DNA of 64,000 nucleotides from Amorphophallus konjac. Taxonomy: Eukaryota > Streptophyta > Magnoliopsida > Alismatales > Araceae. The notes under the pieces are model-generated. The model saw only the letters and a program-made list of their open reading frames with translations, was not told the origin of the DNA and searched no databases. The stretch is from assembly GCA_022559845.1 (NCBI GenBank), contig JAHNEJ010000768.1:124001-188000 (forward strand), given 5' to 3'. The translations under genes and the position numbers were made by a program. Shown here one piece after another: positions 32,107-44,454 of the stretch. Every line of letters begins with the position of its first letter. Position 1 is the first letter of the stretch.

Positions 32107-32564
32107 ATTGCCCATCGGTGCGAAAATGGTGAACCTCATCGGAATCGCCCATTCCAACCCCAACCAAGCCCCACGAAGGGGGAAACGGTGAGAGAAGGAC
32201 CCCCAAGCCCCCCAGCATGCTCCTACGCCCGTGAACCACGGAATCGGGGCTCAAAATGGTGGATCGGACGGACTCTCCCCGTGACATGAACGGCCCTTCC
32301 CGGCACGAAATTGACCCCTCTCGACCTCGTCTCGAGCTAAAACTCGCGGGGAAGGAAGACAAGAGGCTAAGGAACATCACCCTACCTTCGGTCCGCGACG
32401 AGACGAGCCGATCCAAGCTCAAACCCACGAAGAACACCGTTAGAACCTTGCCTTCCCACGCTTCCCACGCTTGCCACACGCCCGCACGATCGCCTCGTCG
32501 TCACCCACGTCCTCGCGCCATCACACCGCCACCGTCTACAGCCGGAACGGAGGCCACCGCGCTC

Positions 32565-32670
32565 GAACGGGGAGAGAGAAAGAGAGAGAGAGAGATAGAG
32601 AGGGCGGCCACGGTCGTGAGGGAGGAAGGAGAAGAAAGGAAGAAGAAGAAGAAGAAAAAGAAAAGAAAAT
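32565..32670. repeat. GA and AAG microsatellites in the element 3 LTR
   Basis: GAGAGAGA run near 32571-32600 and AAGAAGAAG run near 32632-32668. The second LTR has shorter or longer versions near 40135-40160 and 40195-40225, a common site of length variation. Confidence 0.85.
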
Positions 32671-33020
32671 GGGGGTATTAATAGAAAATCTAGAATTTCT
32701 GGAAAATACCGAAAAATAAAAAATTACATTCCCGCGATCCTCGGAACGCACCGATCGCAATGGTACCACTCTCGCCTAGGTGAATGACTTGGTTCACCCG
32801 CAACAAGGTTCCGAAGGAATTACTGAAACACACACCGGGAATCGGAAAACACACACGGAAAAGCCGCGGAACGCTCCTGGGCCTCCGAAATAACTCCGGA
32901 TCTCGCCGATCCGAACACGGAAGATGTCCGAAATGAAATTTCGACATAATAGAGTCGGACACTCCAAAAAACTAGATCCGGGACCCACAAAGAAGGATCC
33001 GAAAGGTCCAAGATATTACA

Positions 33021-33033
33021 GCCCTCCCCCCTT
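33021..33033 (-). other. Polypurine tract of element 3
   Basis: AAGGGGGGAGGGC on the minus strand, directly before the 3' LTR start TGTAATATC. Confidence 0.88.
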
Positions 33034-33086
33034 AAGGAATTTCATCCTCGAAATTGAGAACAACCCAAGGGAAAGAAGAGGAAGAC

Positions 33087-36000
33087 TCACTCAAACAGGT
33101 AAGGGAACTGCTGACGCATCTCATCCTCACGCTCCCAAGAAGCCTCACCACCAGAGTGCCGCTGCCACACCACCTTAACCATGGGGATGACCTTGTTCCG
33201 CAGGAGCTGCTCTCGCCTATCCTCGACGCAGATCAGAAACTCTGGAAGAGAAGGTCTGGAGTCACCTCGGGCCAAATAGAATCCTCGAGCACATGAGAGT
33301 CATCGGGCATGTACTTCCGCAGCATCGAGACGTGGAACACGTCATGCACCGACGCCAACTCAGGGGGTAACTGCAATCGATAAGCTACCTCACCGATGTG
33401 CTCCGTGATGTGGAAAGGACCAATATAGCGGGGACTCAGTTTCTCACACCGTCCAAAACGCATCACCCCCTTCATCGGAGAAACTCTCAAGAACATGCGA
33501 TCGCCCACGGCGAACGCGAGAGGCCGCCGCCTACGGTCAGCATAACTCTTCTGCCGACTCAGGGCCGCCAACATGTTCTGACGAACTAGGTGCACAACCT
33601 CCACACACTGCTGCACCAACTCCGGTCCCATCAAAACACGCTCACAAACCTCAAACCAATCCAGTGGAGTCCGACATGGATGCCCATACAACGCCTCATA
33701 AAGAGCCATGCCGATGCTCGAATGATAGCTGTTGTTATAGGCAAACTCCACCAACGGTAGGTGGTGAACCCAACTCCTCTACCACTCCAAGCAGCATGAC
33801 CTCAGCATGTCCTCCAAAGTCTGAATGATCCTCTCTGACTGACCATCTGACTGAGGATGATACGGCGAGCTAAAAGCCAAATCCGTGCCAAGAGCTCGCT
33901 GGAAACTCTCCCAGAATCCAGAAGTGAAACGCGGGTCCCGATCCGACACGATGGAGATGGGAATCCCATGCAACGGAACGATCCGCTCCACATAAAGATG
34001 AGCCAACCTGGACACACTCCAGCTGACTTTAACCGGCAACAACCGAGTCACCTTCGTCAGTCTATCCACCAGCAACCAAATAATGTCCTGACCGCTCGGA
34101 GTCCTCGGCAATCCCACCGCGAAATCCGTGGTCACGTGGTCCTACTTCCATGCAGGAACATCCAAGGGTTGGAGAGTACCTCCCGGTCGATGATGCTCCA
34201 CCTTCACCTGCTGACAGGTCATGCACCTGGCCGCAAATTTGGCGACATCCCTCTTCATGCCAGGCCACCAGAACTGCCTCCGCAAGTTTCGATACATCTT
34301 CGTCGCACCCGGGTGTACGGTGTACTTGCTCCCATGAGCCTCGCATAATACCACACGTCGAACCCACTCCTTGGCCGGGACGTACAGCCTGCCACGAAAC
34401 CTCACGGCACCGTCCTCGCCGAGCTCCACATTAGCCAAAGCTAAAATCCAGGGCAACTCAGGGTCCGCATGCTGAGCCTCTGTCACCTGACGGCGGATAG
34501 CTGGCATGACAGTCAGACTCGCAAGCACTGCCAACCCTGACTCCTGGGGAATCTTGAGCATGAATGAAACTTCGGGCAATTATTCCCAGAGCCTCCACTT
34601 CCTCAACATCAAGGCACTGATCGTGACCTTCCTACTCAAGGCGTCGGCGACAACATTCATCATGCCCAGCTGATAAGATAGGGTGAAGTCATAATCCTTC
34701 ATAAACTCCATCCAACGCCTCTGCCTGAGGTTAAGGTCCCTCTGCGTGAACACATATCACAGACTCTGATGGTCAGTGAACACCTCGAACCTCTCGCCGT
34801 ACAGATAATGCCTCCAAATCTTCAGCGTGAAGATCACAGCCGCCAACTCCAGGTCATGGGTAGGGAGTTCTCCTCGTGGCGCTTCAGCTGCAGAGATGCA
34901 TAAGCCACCACTCTACCATGCTACATCAACATAGCACCCAATCTGACTCCGGAAGCATCTGTACACACCACAAAACCTCTCGATCCAGAAGGCAACACCA
35001 ACACCGGAGCCGAGGTGAGCAACCTCTTCAGTTCCCTAAAACTATGCTCACACTCCTCAGACCAGATGAAAGGCACATCCTTCCGCGTAAGTCTAGTCAT
35101 CGGGGCTGCAATGCGAGAAAAATCCTGGATAAATCGACGATAATAGCCCGCAAGCCCCAAGAAACTCCGGATCTCCGTCACAGACCTCGGCCTCGGCCAC
35201 TGCATTAATACCTCGACATTGGCGGGGTCCACGGAAATACCATCACCAGAAATCACGTGCCCCAAAAAGTGCACCTCACGAAGCTAGAACTCGCACTTAC
35301 TGAGCTTCACATACAATTGGTGATCTCGCAACGTCTGCACCACACCTAAATGGTACGCGTGCTCCTCGTCAGACCGCGAATAAACAAGGATGTCGTCCAC
35401 GAATATGACCACGAACTGGTCCAAATACAGGTGAAACACTCTCTGCATCAAGTCCATGAAGGCTGCGGGGGCATTGGTGAGCCTGAACGACATCACTAGA
35501 AACTCATAATACCCGTACCTCGTACTGAACGTAGTCCTCTCCACATCGGACTCGCGAATCCTCAGCTGATAGTAACCGGACCGTAAATCAATCCACGAGA
35601 ACACTCACGCAGACTTAAGCTGGTCGAACAAATCATCAATCCGCGGTAACAGATACTTATTTTTAATGGTCACCTCATTCAGTTGCTGGTAGTCAATGCA
35701 CAACCGCAAGCTACCGTCCTTCTTCTTCACGAACAACACAGGCGCACCCCAAGGGGAAAAGTTAGGACGAATGTACCCCTTGTCCAGCAGCTCCTGCAAC
35801 TGCGCCCTCAACTCTCTCAACTCCGCAGGGGCCATACGGTAGGGAGCCTTCACCAAAGGTCCCGTACCCGGTACAACCTCGATAATGAAATCAATCTTTC
35901 GCTGGGGAGGCAATCCAGGTAAGTCCTCCGGAAAAACATCGGGAAACTCGCACACCACCGGAATGTCCTCGACATCCGGCTCCATGTGGTCAGTCACAAC

Positions 36001-36525
36001 CACGGAGGTGAGAAAACCCTGACAACCCGCATCAACCAAACGACGAGCTCGAATCGCAGAAATAAGAAAGCGAAAAGAGGAAGACCTTATACCTTGGAAA
36101 TAAAAGGTGGGTCCATGAAGTCACCGGAAATAAACCCTTTTCGAGCCGCAATCCACCAACGCATGATGTGCCTCGAGCCAATCCATGCCCAAAATCACAT
36201 CAAAGTCCTGAAGCGACAACGCATAGAGCCTAGCCGGCAAACTCCGCCCTTCCATCCATATAGGAACCTCATCGAAGCAATATAGAGTGATCATAAAATC
36301 ACCCGAAGGCAACTCCACTACCAAATCACAAGACAACTGGGTCACCGGCTCCTCAATACTCAGCGTGAAATCCTCCGAAATAAACGAATGAGATGCGCCA
36401 GAATCGAACAAAACCCGAGACGCACAACCCAAAATCTGAATGGTTCCTTCCACGAGCTGGGACACCACTGCCTCTGCCCTGGTCATGTGCGTGATCTGGC
36501 CTCGAGCTCTCTGCCTGCCTCCCAT
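33087..36525 (-). pseudogene. Element 3 pol: protease, RT, RNase H, integrase, chromodomain, with several stops
   Basis: In order on minus: protease (36525-36121) with LFDSGASHSFIS; RT with [20 protein letters not shown] (about 35700), [12 protein letters not shown] (35590) and [14 protein letters not shown] (about 35390); RNase H with [10 protein letters not shown] (34960) and [19 protein letters not shown]; integrase zinc domain ending CMTCQQVK (34210), core D in TTDFAVGLP, D in SIVSDRDPRFTS, E in QSDGQSERIIQTLED; chromodomain near the end (IPMVKVVWQRHSGGEASWER, 33130-33190). In-frame stops lie at 35605, 35284, 34921, near 34753, 34562, 34142 and 33779, and a frameshift occurs near 33240. 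Several stops are TAG where the family has Gln or Trp. The chromodomain would steer integration to particular chromatin. Confidence 0.93.
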
Positions 36526-36539
36526 GCTAGCTGACCTGG

Positions 36540-37778
36540 GTAGCGACGGATACTGTCCCTACTATTGCTACTGCTGCCTCTGCTGCGGGGGAACCTACTG
36601 CTACTGAGGAAACGGCTGCTGCTGCTGTGGCCTCTGAGGGCAGTCACGAGCCATATGCCCTGGCTGGTCACACCGGAAATAAACTATCAACGCTGTGCAC
36701 TGCCTACCTGGGTGGTACTCGCTACACCGTGGACACGGTCCTCGCGATCCACCCACTGACCCTGAAACGGGATCGGCTACTGTACACTGCCTGATGATGC
36801 CTGCCCCTGATCCTTGGACTTCTTCTTACCGAACCCCTTCTTGAAGAACTTCTTGACCTTCGAGCCAAAAGACGCCGATCCTGTCGCTGACGCTGTCGGT
36901 GCCGGTGCTCCTGACCCACCCGACACACGCTGAAAGGAACCCTGCTGCTGGGTAGTCGACTGCTAGCTGCGACCCGACAAAGACTGCCCTTGGCTAATCG
37001 GTCCTCGAGTCCTCTGCATATCCATCTCCAAAGAAGCCGCAACACGAGATGCTGTCTCCAGATCAGTGGCTGCATTCACGATCAAATGGTGCCTCAGCTC
37101 CAGCCTCAAGCCCTGCACGAACTGTGCGGTCTTCACCCTCTCATGCTCCATGATATGGGGTGCATACCGACCCAGCTCAACAAATCGTGCCCTGTACTGC
37201 AACACGGATATATCGCCCTGAACAAACTCCAGAAACCCACACATCCGCTGCGTAGCAATAAACTATGGACAATAGGTACACTCGAAAGCACTGACAAAGT
37301 CGCCCCACGCAATCTGCTCAAGTGGACGAAGCTGGAAAGACGACTTCCACTCGGAAGACCACCACTCCCGAGCCGTACCCTACAACTGGTTGGAGGCCAA
37401 CATCACTCTGTCCTCCACAGTACTCCGCGCGGAACTGAACACCCGCTCCATCTCGTCGAGCCAACTCCGAGCCGTATCAGGGTCTGGCTGACCACCGTAG
37501 TAAGGTGGATGAAACTGTATGAAATCCCTCACTGCTCAGCCCGGCCCACCCCTGGTCGACGAGCCCTCACCAGCCTCTCCGCCGAACTGCTGCGACATAA
37601 GCTGGTACATGCCACGAAAGAAATCCTCGGCCCCCGGAAGCCTCGTAGTATCCACTGCCTCGGTGGCCCCCGGTGGTGCTCTACTATGCTCCTCCTGATC
37701 TCGCTGAACCCCCTGCGGAATCTCTTGACCTCCAGCGGACTGCCCCTGCTGAGAGCGAGTGCTCCTCCTCGGTGCCAT
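36540..37778 (-). pseudogene. Element 3 gag with nonsense mutations
   Basis: Starts MAPRRSTRSQQG at 37778, about 160 bases inside the PBS. Recognisable gag text includes GMYQLMSQQFGG, FIQFHPPYYGGQPDP, WLDEMERVFSSARSTVEDRV, FLEFVQGDISVLQYRARFVE and GRYAPHIMEHERVK. Stops interrupt it near 37549, 37380, 37263, 36963, 36777 and 36683. A zinc knuckle follows near 36635-36675, but its first Cys reads Tyr (YFRCDQPGHMARDC). Gag would form the particle; this copy cannot make a full-length protein. Confidence 0.9.
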
Positions 37779-37929
37779 ACTCGCTCCTGAAGCAAAAGAT
37801 AGAAAACACAGAAACAGCAAGGTCAAGAAAAACGACCGATGCCCGATGCCAGTGTCAACCGTACATCATCGCTGTGGACTAGTGGACCACTACAATTACT
37901 TATGATTCTCGTATAATCTCACAACCGCT

Positions 37930-37941
37930 GCTCTGATACCA
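37930..37941 (-). other. Primer binding site of element 3 (initiator-Met tRNA)
   Basis: TGGTATCAGAGC on the minus strand, three bases inside the 5' LTR. Confidence 0.92.
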
Positions 37942-37944
37942 TTC

Positions 37945-40580
37945 TTTAACGACCTGAGAATCCGATTACCAGGAAGGCCCGATAACCAAAGACTCGCACC
38001 GCCACCCACGAGTCCGAAGACTCGGAAGCGTCAAAGGAAGGTGTGGAGACTACACAAGTATCACAAATAATTGCAGAAAAGAAACAGTTAGCACACTAAG
38101 CAGGAAATAAATTTTACAGTTTACAAGATACATGGTCCACAAGATAAAATAAAATAACAACAACAGTAGTCAACAACTAGTACAGAGACAAGAAAGAAGA
38201 GTACAGCTACACGGGGCATACCACGGCTCTGACCTCTGGCAATAACGCTGGGCACCCGAACCACGCTGAGCCTCATACGCGCTCCCCTGAGGCCGCGACT
38301 CACCTGAAACACGGTGAAAATACGCAGGGAATGAGTCTCAGAACAAGACTCAGTAGGGATCACTCGAACCCTACCTCGCAAATAGAGAAAACCACTACGC
38401 TAGCAGTAAGCGAGTACCTCGAAAAGGGAAGCCCTGTAATCTACAAAACACCGCTCTCAGGGCACGAAAGCCGACACACGTGCCATAGTGAAAATGACCG
38501 GAACACCACGGTCAACGCGACAAAACCTGAAGGTCAAAGTCGCAAAGACTGACAGTCAGACACTCCCGACTCGACAGGAGTACCACCCACTAGAAGAACA
38601 ACCGGTAGCGTCCCCTGACGTCTTACACCGCACCGCAGGTGAACTGCCTGACATGGTAGCTCCTACCAAAGGCACGGACACAACACAAGAACTACAAACG
38701 AGTGACTAGCTGGGGTCACGCTCGTCAGCGTGGGTCCAACCATCCCCAACCACGTGTGCACACACAGACTGCGCGTCCCTGGTCTGGCCTTCTGACCGAT
38801 TTTCCCCTCAGTCAGACTCTGGCTGCAAGACGTGGGGCCCGACGAAAACCGGTCCACAAACCGTCTCTAAGGGTAGCCTCTCCACCACTCCCTGGTGCGA
38901 CCACATGCGTGTAAGTAGGCTACGACTAGTGGAGGGTCACTACGGAGTAGACTCTCAAGTCAACGGAAAGCAGCGTCACAACCGGACGGTACAAGGAACG
39001 CCCCTCGTACCAATACCATCGCAGGGTGACAGAGGCCGACAACGACATCTCCCAGTACCACTCGGTGTGACGGGGAGACCCTCCGACACGATCTGTCCCC
39101 TTGAACGGTCCACATTGGGCCGCTCAGGGATGTGCGGTCGCATAAGGACCGCACCTAGGGTTAAACGGCCAGAACAGGACCGTTCTACCCAGGCCCAAAC
39201 AGAGTGAAGCATGCTCAATAAGGGCCCGTTCAATAGATGTTCGGCCAGCTCTTGGCCGCACGAGGGTGAAGGACGGTCAGCTCTTGGCCGCTCATCTCCC
39301 AACGGTGATAAAATCTGAACGGTCTTCCCTTAGCCGCACTAGAGAACGGTGGCTACGATTCCACCGTTCAAGGGTTGCACGGTCCAGATCTGGCCGCACA
39401 CCCTGGCAGACGTACGGCCAGAACCTGGCCGCACAAAGGGTTAAGAGGCTAGCTCCTGGCTGCACACCCCGGTGAACTATACAACGGTAAAATTCAACGG
39501 TCAAAAACCCCAGGGTTGTGCGGTCGTTGTGGGGCCGCACCTTAGGATATGCGGTCCCACGACAGACCACTTAAGCCCACTGTGCGCCGAGCCTAGCCAC
39601 AGTGCGCCGAGCCGATGGACGGCTAGAACGGCGCCGCACAAGGGTTGTGCGGCCCCTGGTTCGACCGCACATTGCCCATCGGTGCGAAAATGGCGAACCT
39701 CATTGGAATGACCCATTCCAACCCCAACCAAGCCCCACGAAGGGGGAAACGGTGAGAGAAGGACCCCCAAGCCCCCTAGCATGCTCCTACGCCTGCGAAC
39801 AACAGAATCGGGGCTCAAAATGGCAGATCGGACGGACTCTCCCAGCGGCATGAACGGCCCTTCCAGGGGCGAAATTGACCCCTCTCGACCTCATCTCGAG
39901 CTAAAACTCGCGGGGAAGGATGACAAGAGGCTAAGGAACATCACCCTACCTCCGGTCCTTGACGAGACGCGCCGATCCAAGCTCAAAGCTACGAAGAACA
40001 CCATTAGAACCTCGCCTTCCCACGCTTTCCACGCTTGCCGCACGCCCGCACGATCGCCTCGTCGTCACCCACATCCTCGCGCCGTCGCTCCGCCACCGTC
40101 TGCAGCCGGAACGGAGGTCGCCGCGCTCGAACGGGAGAGAGAGAGAGAGAGAGAGAGGGCGGCCGCGGTCGTGAGGCAGGAAGGAGAAGAAAGGAAGAAG
40201 AAGAAGAAGAAGAAGAAAAAGAAAATAAAATGGGGGTATTAATAGAAAATCCAGAATTTTGAAAAATATCAAAAAATAGAAAATTACATTATCACGATCC
40301 TCAGAACGCACCGATCGCAACGGTACCACTCTCGCCTAGGTGAACGACCCGGTTCACCCGCAACGAGGTTCCGAAGAAATTACCGAAACAGACACCGGGA
40401 ATCGGAAAACACACGCGGAAAAGTCGCGGAACACTCCCGGGCCTCCGAAACAACTCCGGATCGCGTCGATCCAAACACGGAAGATGTCCGAAATGAAATT
40501 TTGGACACAACGAAGCGGACACTCTGAGAAACCAGATCCGAGACCCACGAAGAAGGATGTGAAAGGTCCGTGATATTATA
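37945..40580 (-). repeat. 5' LTR of element 3
   Basis: 2636 bases, partner of 30380-33020. The terminal CA on minus has decayed (plus reads TTTAACG instead of TGTAACG), and the start reads TATAATATC instead of TGTAATATC. Confidence 0.92.
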
Positions 40581-40585
40581 GCTCT
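40581..40585. repeat. Target-site duplication of element 3, right copy (GCTCT)
   Basis: Identical to 30375-30379. Confidence 0.92.
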
Positions 40586-40939
40586 CCTGTCCTAGCAGCT
40601 AACACACCCCAAGCTTGGTGGAGCTAGTCTTATACCTCCACTCAAATTAGGGAGGGAAAGAAAAGAAACACACAGCTTAGATTAGGCACACTGAAGGTGT
40701 CACCGACTCGGCACACTGAGGACGTCACCAACTCAAGATCATCGCCGAATCAGATATCGGGAGTCCATCGAATCAACTATAGTAGTCGGCCACCGACTCA
40801 GGCCTCGAGTCGGCACCGACTCGCATCTCCAAGTCGTGTCACCGACCCGAGATGAAGTGGGACCCACATGGCGAAGCCCGATAAAACTAGTACATCTGTG
40901 GATCCTGTTCGGCTCATCCTTCACCCGCGACGTCCGCGG
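40586..40939 (+). other. Resumed 3' region of element 2 with ACCGACTC/GAGTCGG motifs
   Basis: Joins 30379 across element 3. No gene. Between 40698 and 40855 the motif ACCGACTC or its variants occurs about seven times (e.g. GTCACCGACTCGG, CCACCGACTC, GGCACCGACTCG), in direct and inverted order. The same motif recurs in the LTR U3 and at 43671-43809. Confidence 0.7.
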
Positions 40940-40951
40940 CTGGGGGGCATT
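40940..40951 (+). other. Polypurine tract of element 2
   Basis: CTGGGGGGCATT directly before TGTTGGCACAC. A G-run followed by CATT is a usual Ty3/gypsy PPT-LTR border in plants. Confidence 0.78.
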
Positions 40952-42410
40952 TGTTGGCACACAAAATATGATTGGGCAATAATCACGTGCCCGAAGGAGT
41001 CAACCAAAAGTCAAAGATGGGTCCACTCGTACCGCAAAAGCCTCAGGGCACCTTACAAGAAGTGTCGGAGACTCAACATCTGATCATCTCGGGTTTACAC
41101 ATCTACCACAGCTCGTTTAAGGCCTATTGATGGTCAGAGCCAATGAAACCGGCATTGAGACGATTGCGTCGGATATACCTCTATACCCCGTCCGACCAGG
41201 ACGAGAATGTAACAGGCGGCTCCCGCCTGATGAAGAAGCCTCTCGGAGATGAAGAAATGCCCCTGGTTCCTCAAAGAAGAGAGCCGAAGGCGATACCAGC
41301 GGAAAACCCCGGTTTCCGATCAGGACACCTGGAATTCCGAAATGGTCCGTAATCGACCGATGGATGACTCTAAAGGAGCAAAAAACCCCAGAACGGTGGC
41401 TCATTCAATGAAAATGCTTCGTGCAAGCATAAGGCGGCCCTAGAGGACCGACACTCTGCGTTAATAGCGCCACTAGCGAAAATTCTGAGATTTCCGTAAG
41501 ATACACGTGGAACGCCAGAATGATCCAAAAATAGCCTCAAAGACGTACAAGCCTAGCAGAAATCCTTCCAAGGGTCACCCCCCAGTGAAGAAGGCCTACG
41601 TATTCTCTGAGGGTAGGTGGCAGCGCAAATCGGTGTGTCGAAGGGCAAATCAGTGCAAACCCCAAAAAAATCGGTACAGGTTCTGCATGTCTCAGAAATA
41701 TGCAGAAGCCCCGAATCAACACTTCAAAACATTATCTGGCGCCACTGCACTAACTCCAAAGATACTCTGGATGACGAACTCTCACTGGGTTAATTTCGGG
41801 GTAAAATGTCAAAATTACAAAAATGCCCCTGATAGCTGAGTCGGTGGTGCTACTTCGCCTGAGTCGGCAACGGCCTTTGTGGCTGATCCGGTGGCACGGA
41901 CGCACCTAATGTGGCAGCTCCATGACTGATTCGGTGGCACATGTTGTTGAGTCGGTGGCACCCCCTCTGCGCGTTGAGTCGGCAGCGACCCCGTCCCGTC
42001 GAGGTTACGATGCCCTGTTTTGGGCATTCGCCTATAAAAAGGGCCCCTGACCCTCGTAGGAAGAGGGAGAAAAAAAAGAGGAGGAGGAAGATAGACAGAG
42101 AGTAGGCAACTGGAGGGGATCGAGAAGAGAGGAGTGAGTGGAATAAATCTGAGGAGAGAATCAAGGAGAGCAAGAAGAAGGTGGGTTTCGTGAGGGACTC
42201 CACGTTTGTTTGTGTTCTGTATTCTTCCTTCTTCAGTTTTCTTCTTTCTTTTAGTCAGTTTTCTTTTCTTCTCCCAAATTCCTCTAAGCGCGGTAATCCT
42301 CGTTCCCATTCTACTGTAACCAACGCAGAGGGTGAATAAAAGAAGGCTCCAGCCCCCTTTGCTGTGGCGTGAGCATATCTCTTTTTATCCTAATTTATTT
42401 TGTTGCCAAC
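40952..42410 (+). repeat. 3' LTR of element 2 (end uncertain)
   Basis: Starts TGTTGGCACAC. U3 contains GAGTCGGTGGC-type repeats (41835-41990: TGAGTCGGTGG, GAGTCGGCAAC, GATTCGGTGGCAC and others). TATAAAAA at 42033-42040 is a good TATA box and AATAAA at about 42334 a possible polyadenylation signal. No second LTR copy is in the window, so the end is inferred from TTGCCAACT near 42404-42411, which mirrors the start. Short frames inside are not gene-like. Confidence 0.55.
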
Positions 42411-44454
42411 TACTGCTGTTTCTATCGATTCTGCTTCGAGATTCCCAATCTTCCCTAGAGCGTGAGGAGGCCCTCTGGGCTAAATTGACAATTGATCATG
42501 TGATCGCTCATCTTGGGGGTCTTTTATTGTCTTTCTGTGAGATAATGGCTCGCAGCCATGCCCTTAGTGGGCGACAATAAATTACCCCTCCACAAGGGCT
42601 GTTCTTCTATCGATGACGTGATTTAGTCTACGAACATGAGTTTTGCTTGAGGAAATGGTGAATGAGAGACTACTGAGTGCCCTTTCACACGTCTCTATCA
42701 GTAGTAAGGGTGCCAGTGCACTCTGATAGTCAATGTAACTATCGTCCACTACTTTCCTCCGAAGCTACCATATGCCCCTTTCAATGTTCGATGATTTAAC
42801 CCCAAGGGTCTCGTCCCCCCCCCCCCCCTCACATCCTATCTCTGGTGACAATGAGCAAGAGTTGCCTGTGGCGACCATGACCGCTTGCAGAGTGAAGCTT
42901 ACTTCATGGCGGACCAGAATGAGATGCGCTATCTCTGCGATTGTTGCTAATCGATGGGTGGTTTCCTTTGATTGTTTCTAATCATCCATGCCTGGGGAGG
43001 GGTACAGCCATTTGCTCGTTTGTTTGATTTCAACGAATCAATATCACTCCGGGTTCCAGGGGGTCTGTCGCCCCGTCACATGTTCCCCTGGAAGCCCTTT
43101 GCACTGAGTGATACAATGAAACTACCATTGATATGGCTAACAATCAAAGACCCACTACACCCCTAATCGCCATGAGTCTCTCATAGGCTAGCCCTCGAGA
43201 CTCACATAGTGGTGATCCTGGGAGCTGGGGTAGCCCCTAGGGACTCCTCAGCATTTTGTTGGGCTTGACACCGTTTCTCGTGTGTCTTGCTATTTGTCAA
43301 TTGAACATCTCCTTATGCAGGGGAGATGCTGTCGATTTTGTTTTAGAAAAGATTACAATTTCTCAATGATTTTTGTCACCTCTGGGAGTTCATAATGTGG
43401 TCTTGTGTGTTTAATTTCGATGCTCAGAAGGCTCCGTATGTCAATGCCTGCCTTGTGCTCGAGTAAGAACCTTGCACAGGCAGAGCTGAAGAGAGCGGAA
43501 TGGACGAGGGTCATTTGATTTGATCTGACTCATGTAGCAGAGTAACAATATCTTTCAGAATCCTCTAAAGTCATATAACTCAATGGGTGAAGACTTAATT
43601 GAGAAAGAATCATGTGAATCTTCTCTTAGCAAATCTCAAATGCTGCCTAAAGTGAAGGACCCCCTTTGATTCGGTGGCATCGCCACCGACTCCACCTGCC
43701 TGCTGACTTGATTCGGTGGCGACGCCACCGAATCAGCCCTCTCACCTTTGATTTGGTGGCATCGCCATCGAATTACCCGCAGCCGTTCCCTATTGGTGGC
43801 GACGCCACCGACTCGAGGTCCCCGTAGCGCCCGTCACCGACTCAACCCCTCTATGTGCCTACTCTGAATAAATAACCAAACATATTATATGTATATATAT
43901 ACATATGTATATATGTGTAAATATATATATGTCCATATAAACATGCCAATATCACATACGCGTCATGCATTCAGTACATAAATATATCTAATCATCCATG
44001 TCATGAATATAGTGACTGCTTGCATGTATGACCAGACTTCGATATATAAAATGGCGCTCAATAGAAGGCCGGGTCCCGCCCGACTGAAAGTGTCACTATG
44101 CGTGATGATGGTCTCCGGGCCTAAATTCTCCGCCTCGTACCGAAGTTCACACATAATAAACTTTAATTCCTCTTGCATGAATAAAAGAAAGCATAGAAGC
44201 CTGTATAGCTTAATAGTTATTCCACTTTTCACACATCATTATTATTCGGCCCCGAGTGGCGCTTACCTTGGCAATTAATCAAGGGTTTTCATCCTCAGAG
44301 GATGTAATTAACGCTATAGCCTTTAAGGTATAGCGGACTTCCGGTCCTAACCCGAATCTCACATTCGTCTGACCACGTCAGAACGAGCGCACAATAATTT
44401 GTCACTCACGTGACTGGCATGCCTACGCATTTTTTAAATAAAATGTGTCACCAT
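42411..44454. other. Unassigned stretch between elements 2 and 4
   Basis: I see no gene. It includes a C10-11 run near 42819-42829, an AT-rich microsatellite (about 43883-43935, built on TATATATGTATA), the palindromes at 43671-43809, and small inverted repeats at 44291-44303 (ATCCTC/GAGGAT) and 44312-44335 (CGCTATA/TATAGCG). Part of it may be LTR sequence of element 2 or another element. The right border is where similarity to the 3' LTR of element 4 begins. Confidence 0.5.
43671..43809. repeat. GGTGGC/GCCACC palindromes
   Basis: 43671-43689: arms TCGGTGGC/GCCACCGA around ATC. 43710-43734: perfect 11-base arms GATTCGGTGGC/GCCACCGAATC around GAC. 43749-43775: a diverged copy (TTTGGTGGCATCGCCATCGAA). 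43795-43809: GGTGGC/GCCACC around GAC. Same core as the GAGTCGGTGGC motifs of the element 2 LTR. Confidence 0.85.

Larger units (their letters stand above)
30380..33020 (-). repeat. 3' LTR of element 3
   Basis: 2641 bases, paired with 37945-40580. In element orientation it starts at 33020 (TGTAATATC). A TATA-like TATTAATA lies near 32676-32683, followed by an AAG/GA-rich tract. Hairpins with GTGCGGTC/GACCGCAC arms lie at 31568-32106. The end GGTCGTTACA is at 30380. Confidence 0.93.
30380..40580 (-). mobile_element. Element 3: complete, decayed Tekay/Del-type chromovirus
   Basis: 10.2 kb on the minus strand: 5' LTR (37945-40580), PBS for initiator-Met tRNA, gag (from 37778), protease, RT, RNase H, integrase with C-terminal chromodomain (to 33087), PPT, 3' LTR (30380-33020). 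LTRs start TGTAATATC and end GTCGTTACA in element orientation, which is typical of Tekay-type chromoviruses. Sampled stretches of the LTRs differ by about 5-10 percent, and gag/pol contain many nonsense changes, so it is much older than element 1. It sits in the 3' region of element 2. Confidence 0.93.
23285..42410 (+). mobile_element. Element 2: decayed, 5'-truncated Tat-type Ty3/gypsy element, split by element 3
   Basis: Plus orientation. Broken pol (23285-26886), two tandem-repeat arrays (26887-28330 and 28710-30260), a break at 30379/40581 caused by element 3, resumed 3' region, PPT (40940-40951) and 3' LTR from 40952. No gag, PBS or 5' LTR of its own is seen. The left border at about 23285 is a junction with chromovirus-like LTR sequence. 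Tandem repeats in the 3' region are a known feature of Tat/Ogre elements. Confidence 0.75.

Noticed and set aside
30556..32681. Many short frames in the element 3 LTRs, both strands (also 38121-40329)
   Set aside because: LTR sequence with high GC and CpG gives chance frames; they are conserved between LTRs only by copy and lack coding bias.
36990..37790. Plus-strand frame of 266 codons
   Set aside because: It is the antisense of element 3 gag; the minus strand has clear gag motifs.
42332..43166. Frames of 60-80 codons between elements 2 and 4
   Set aside because: No start context, no family motifs, low length; likely chance.
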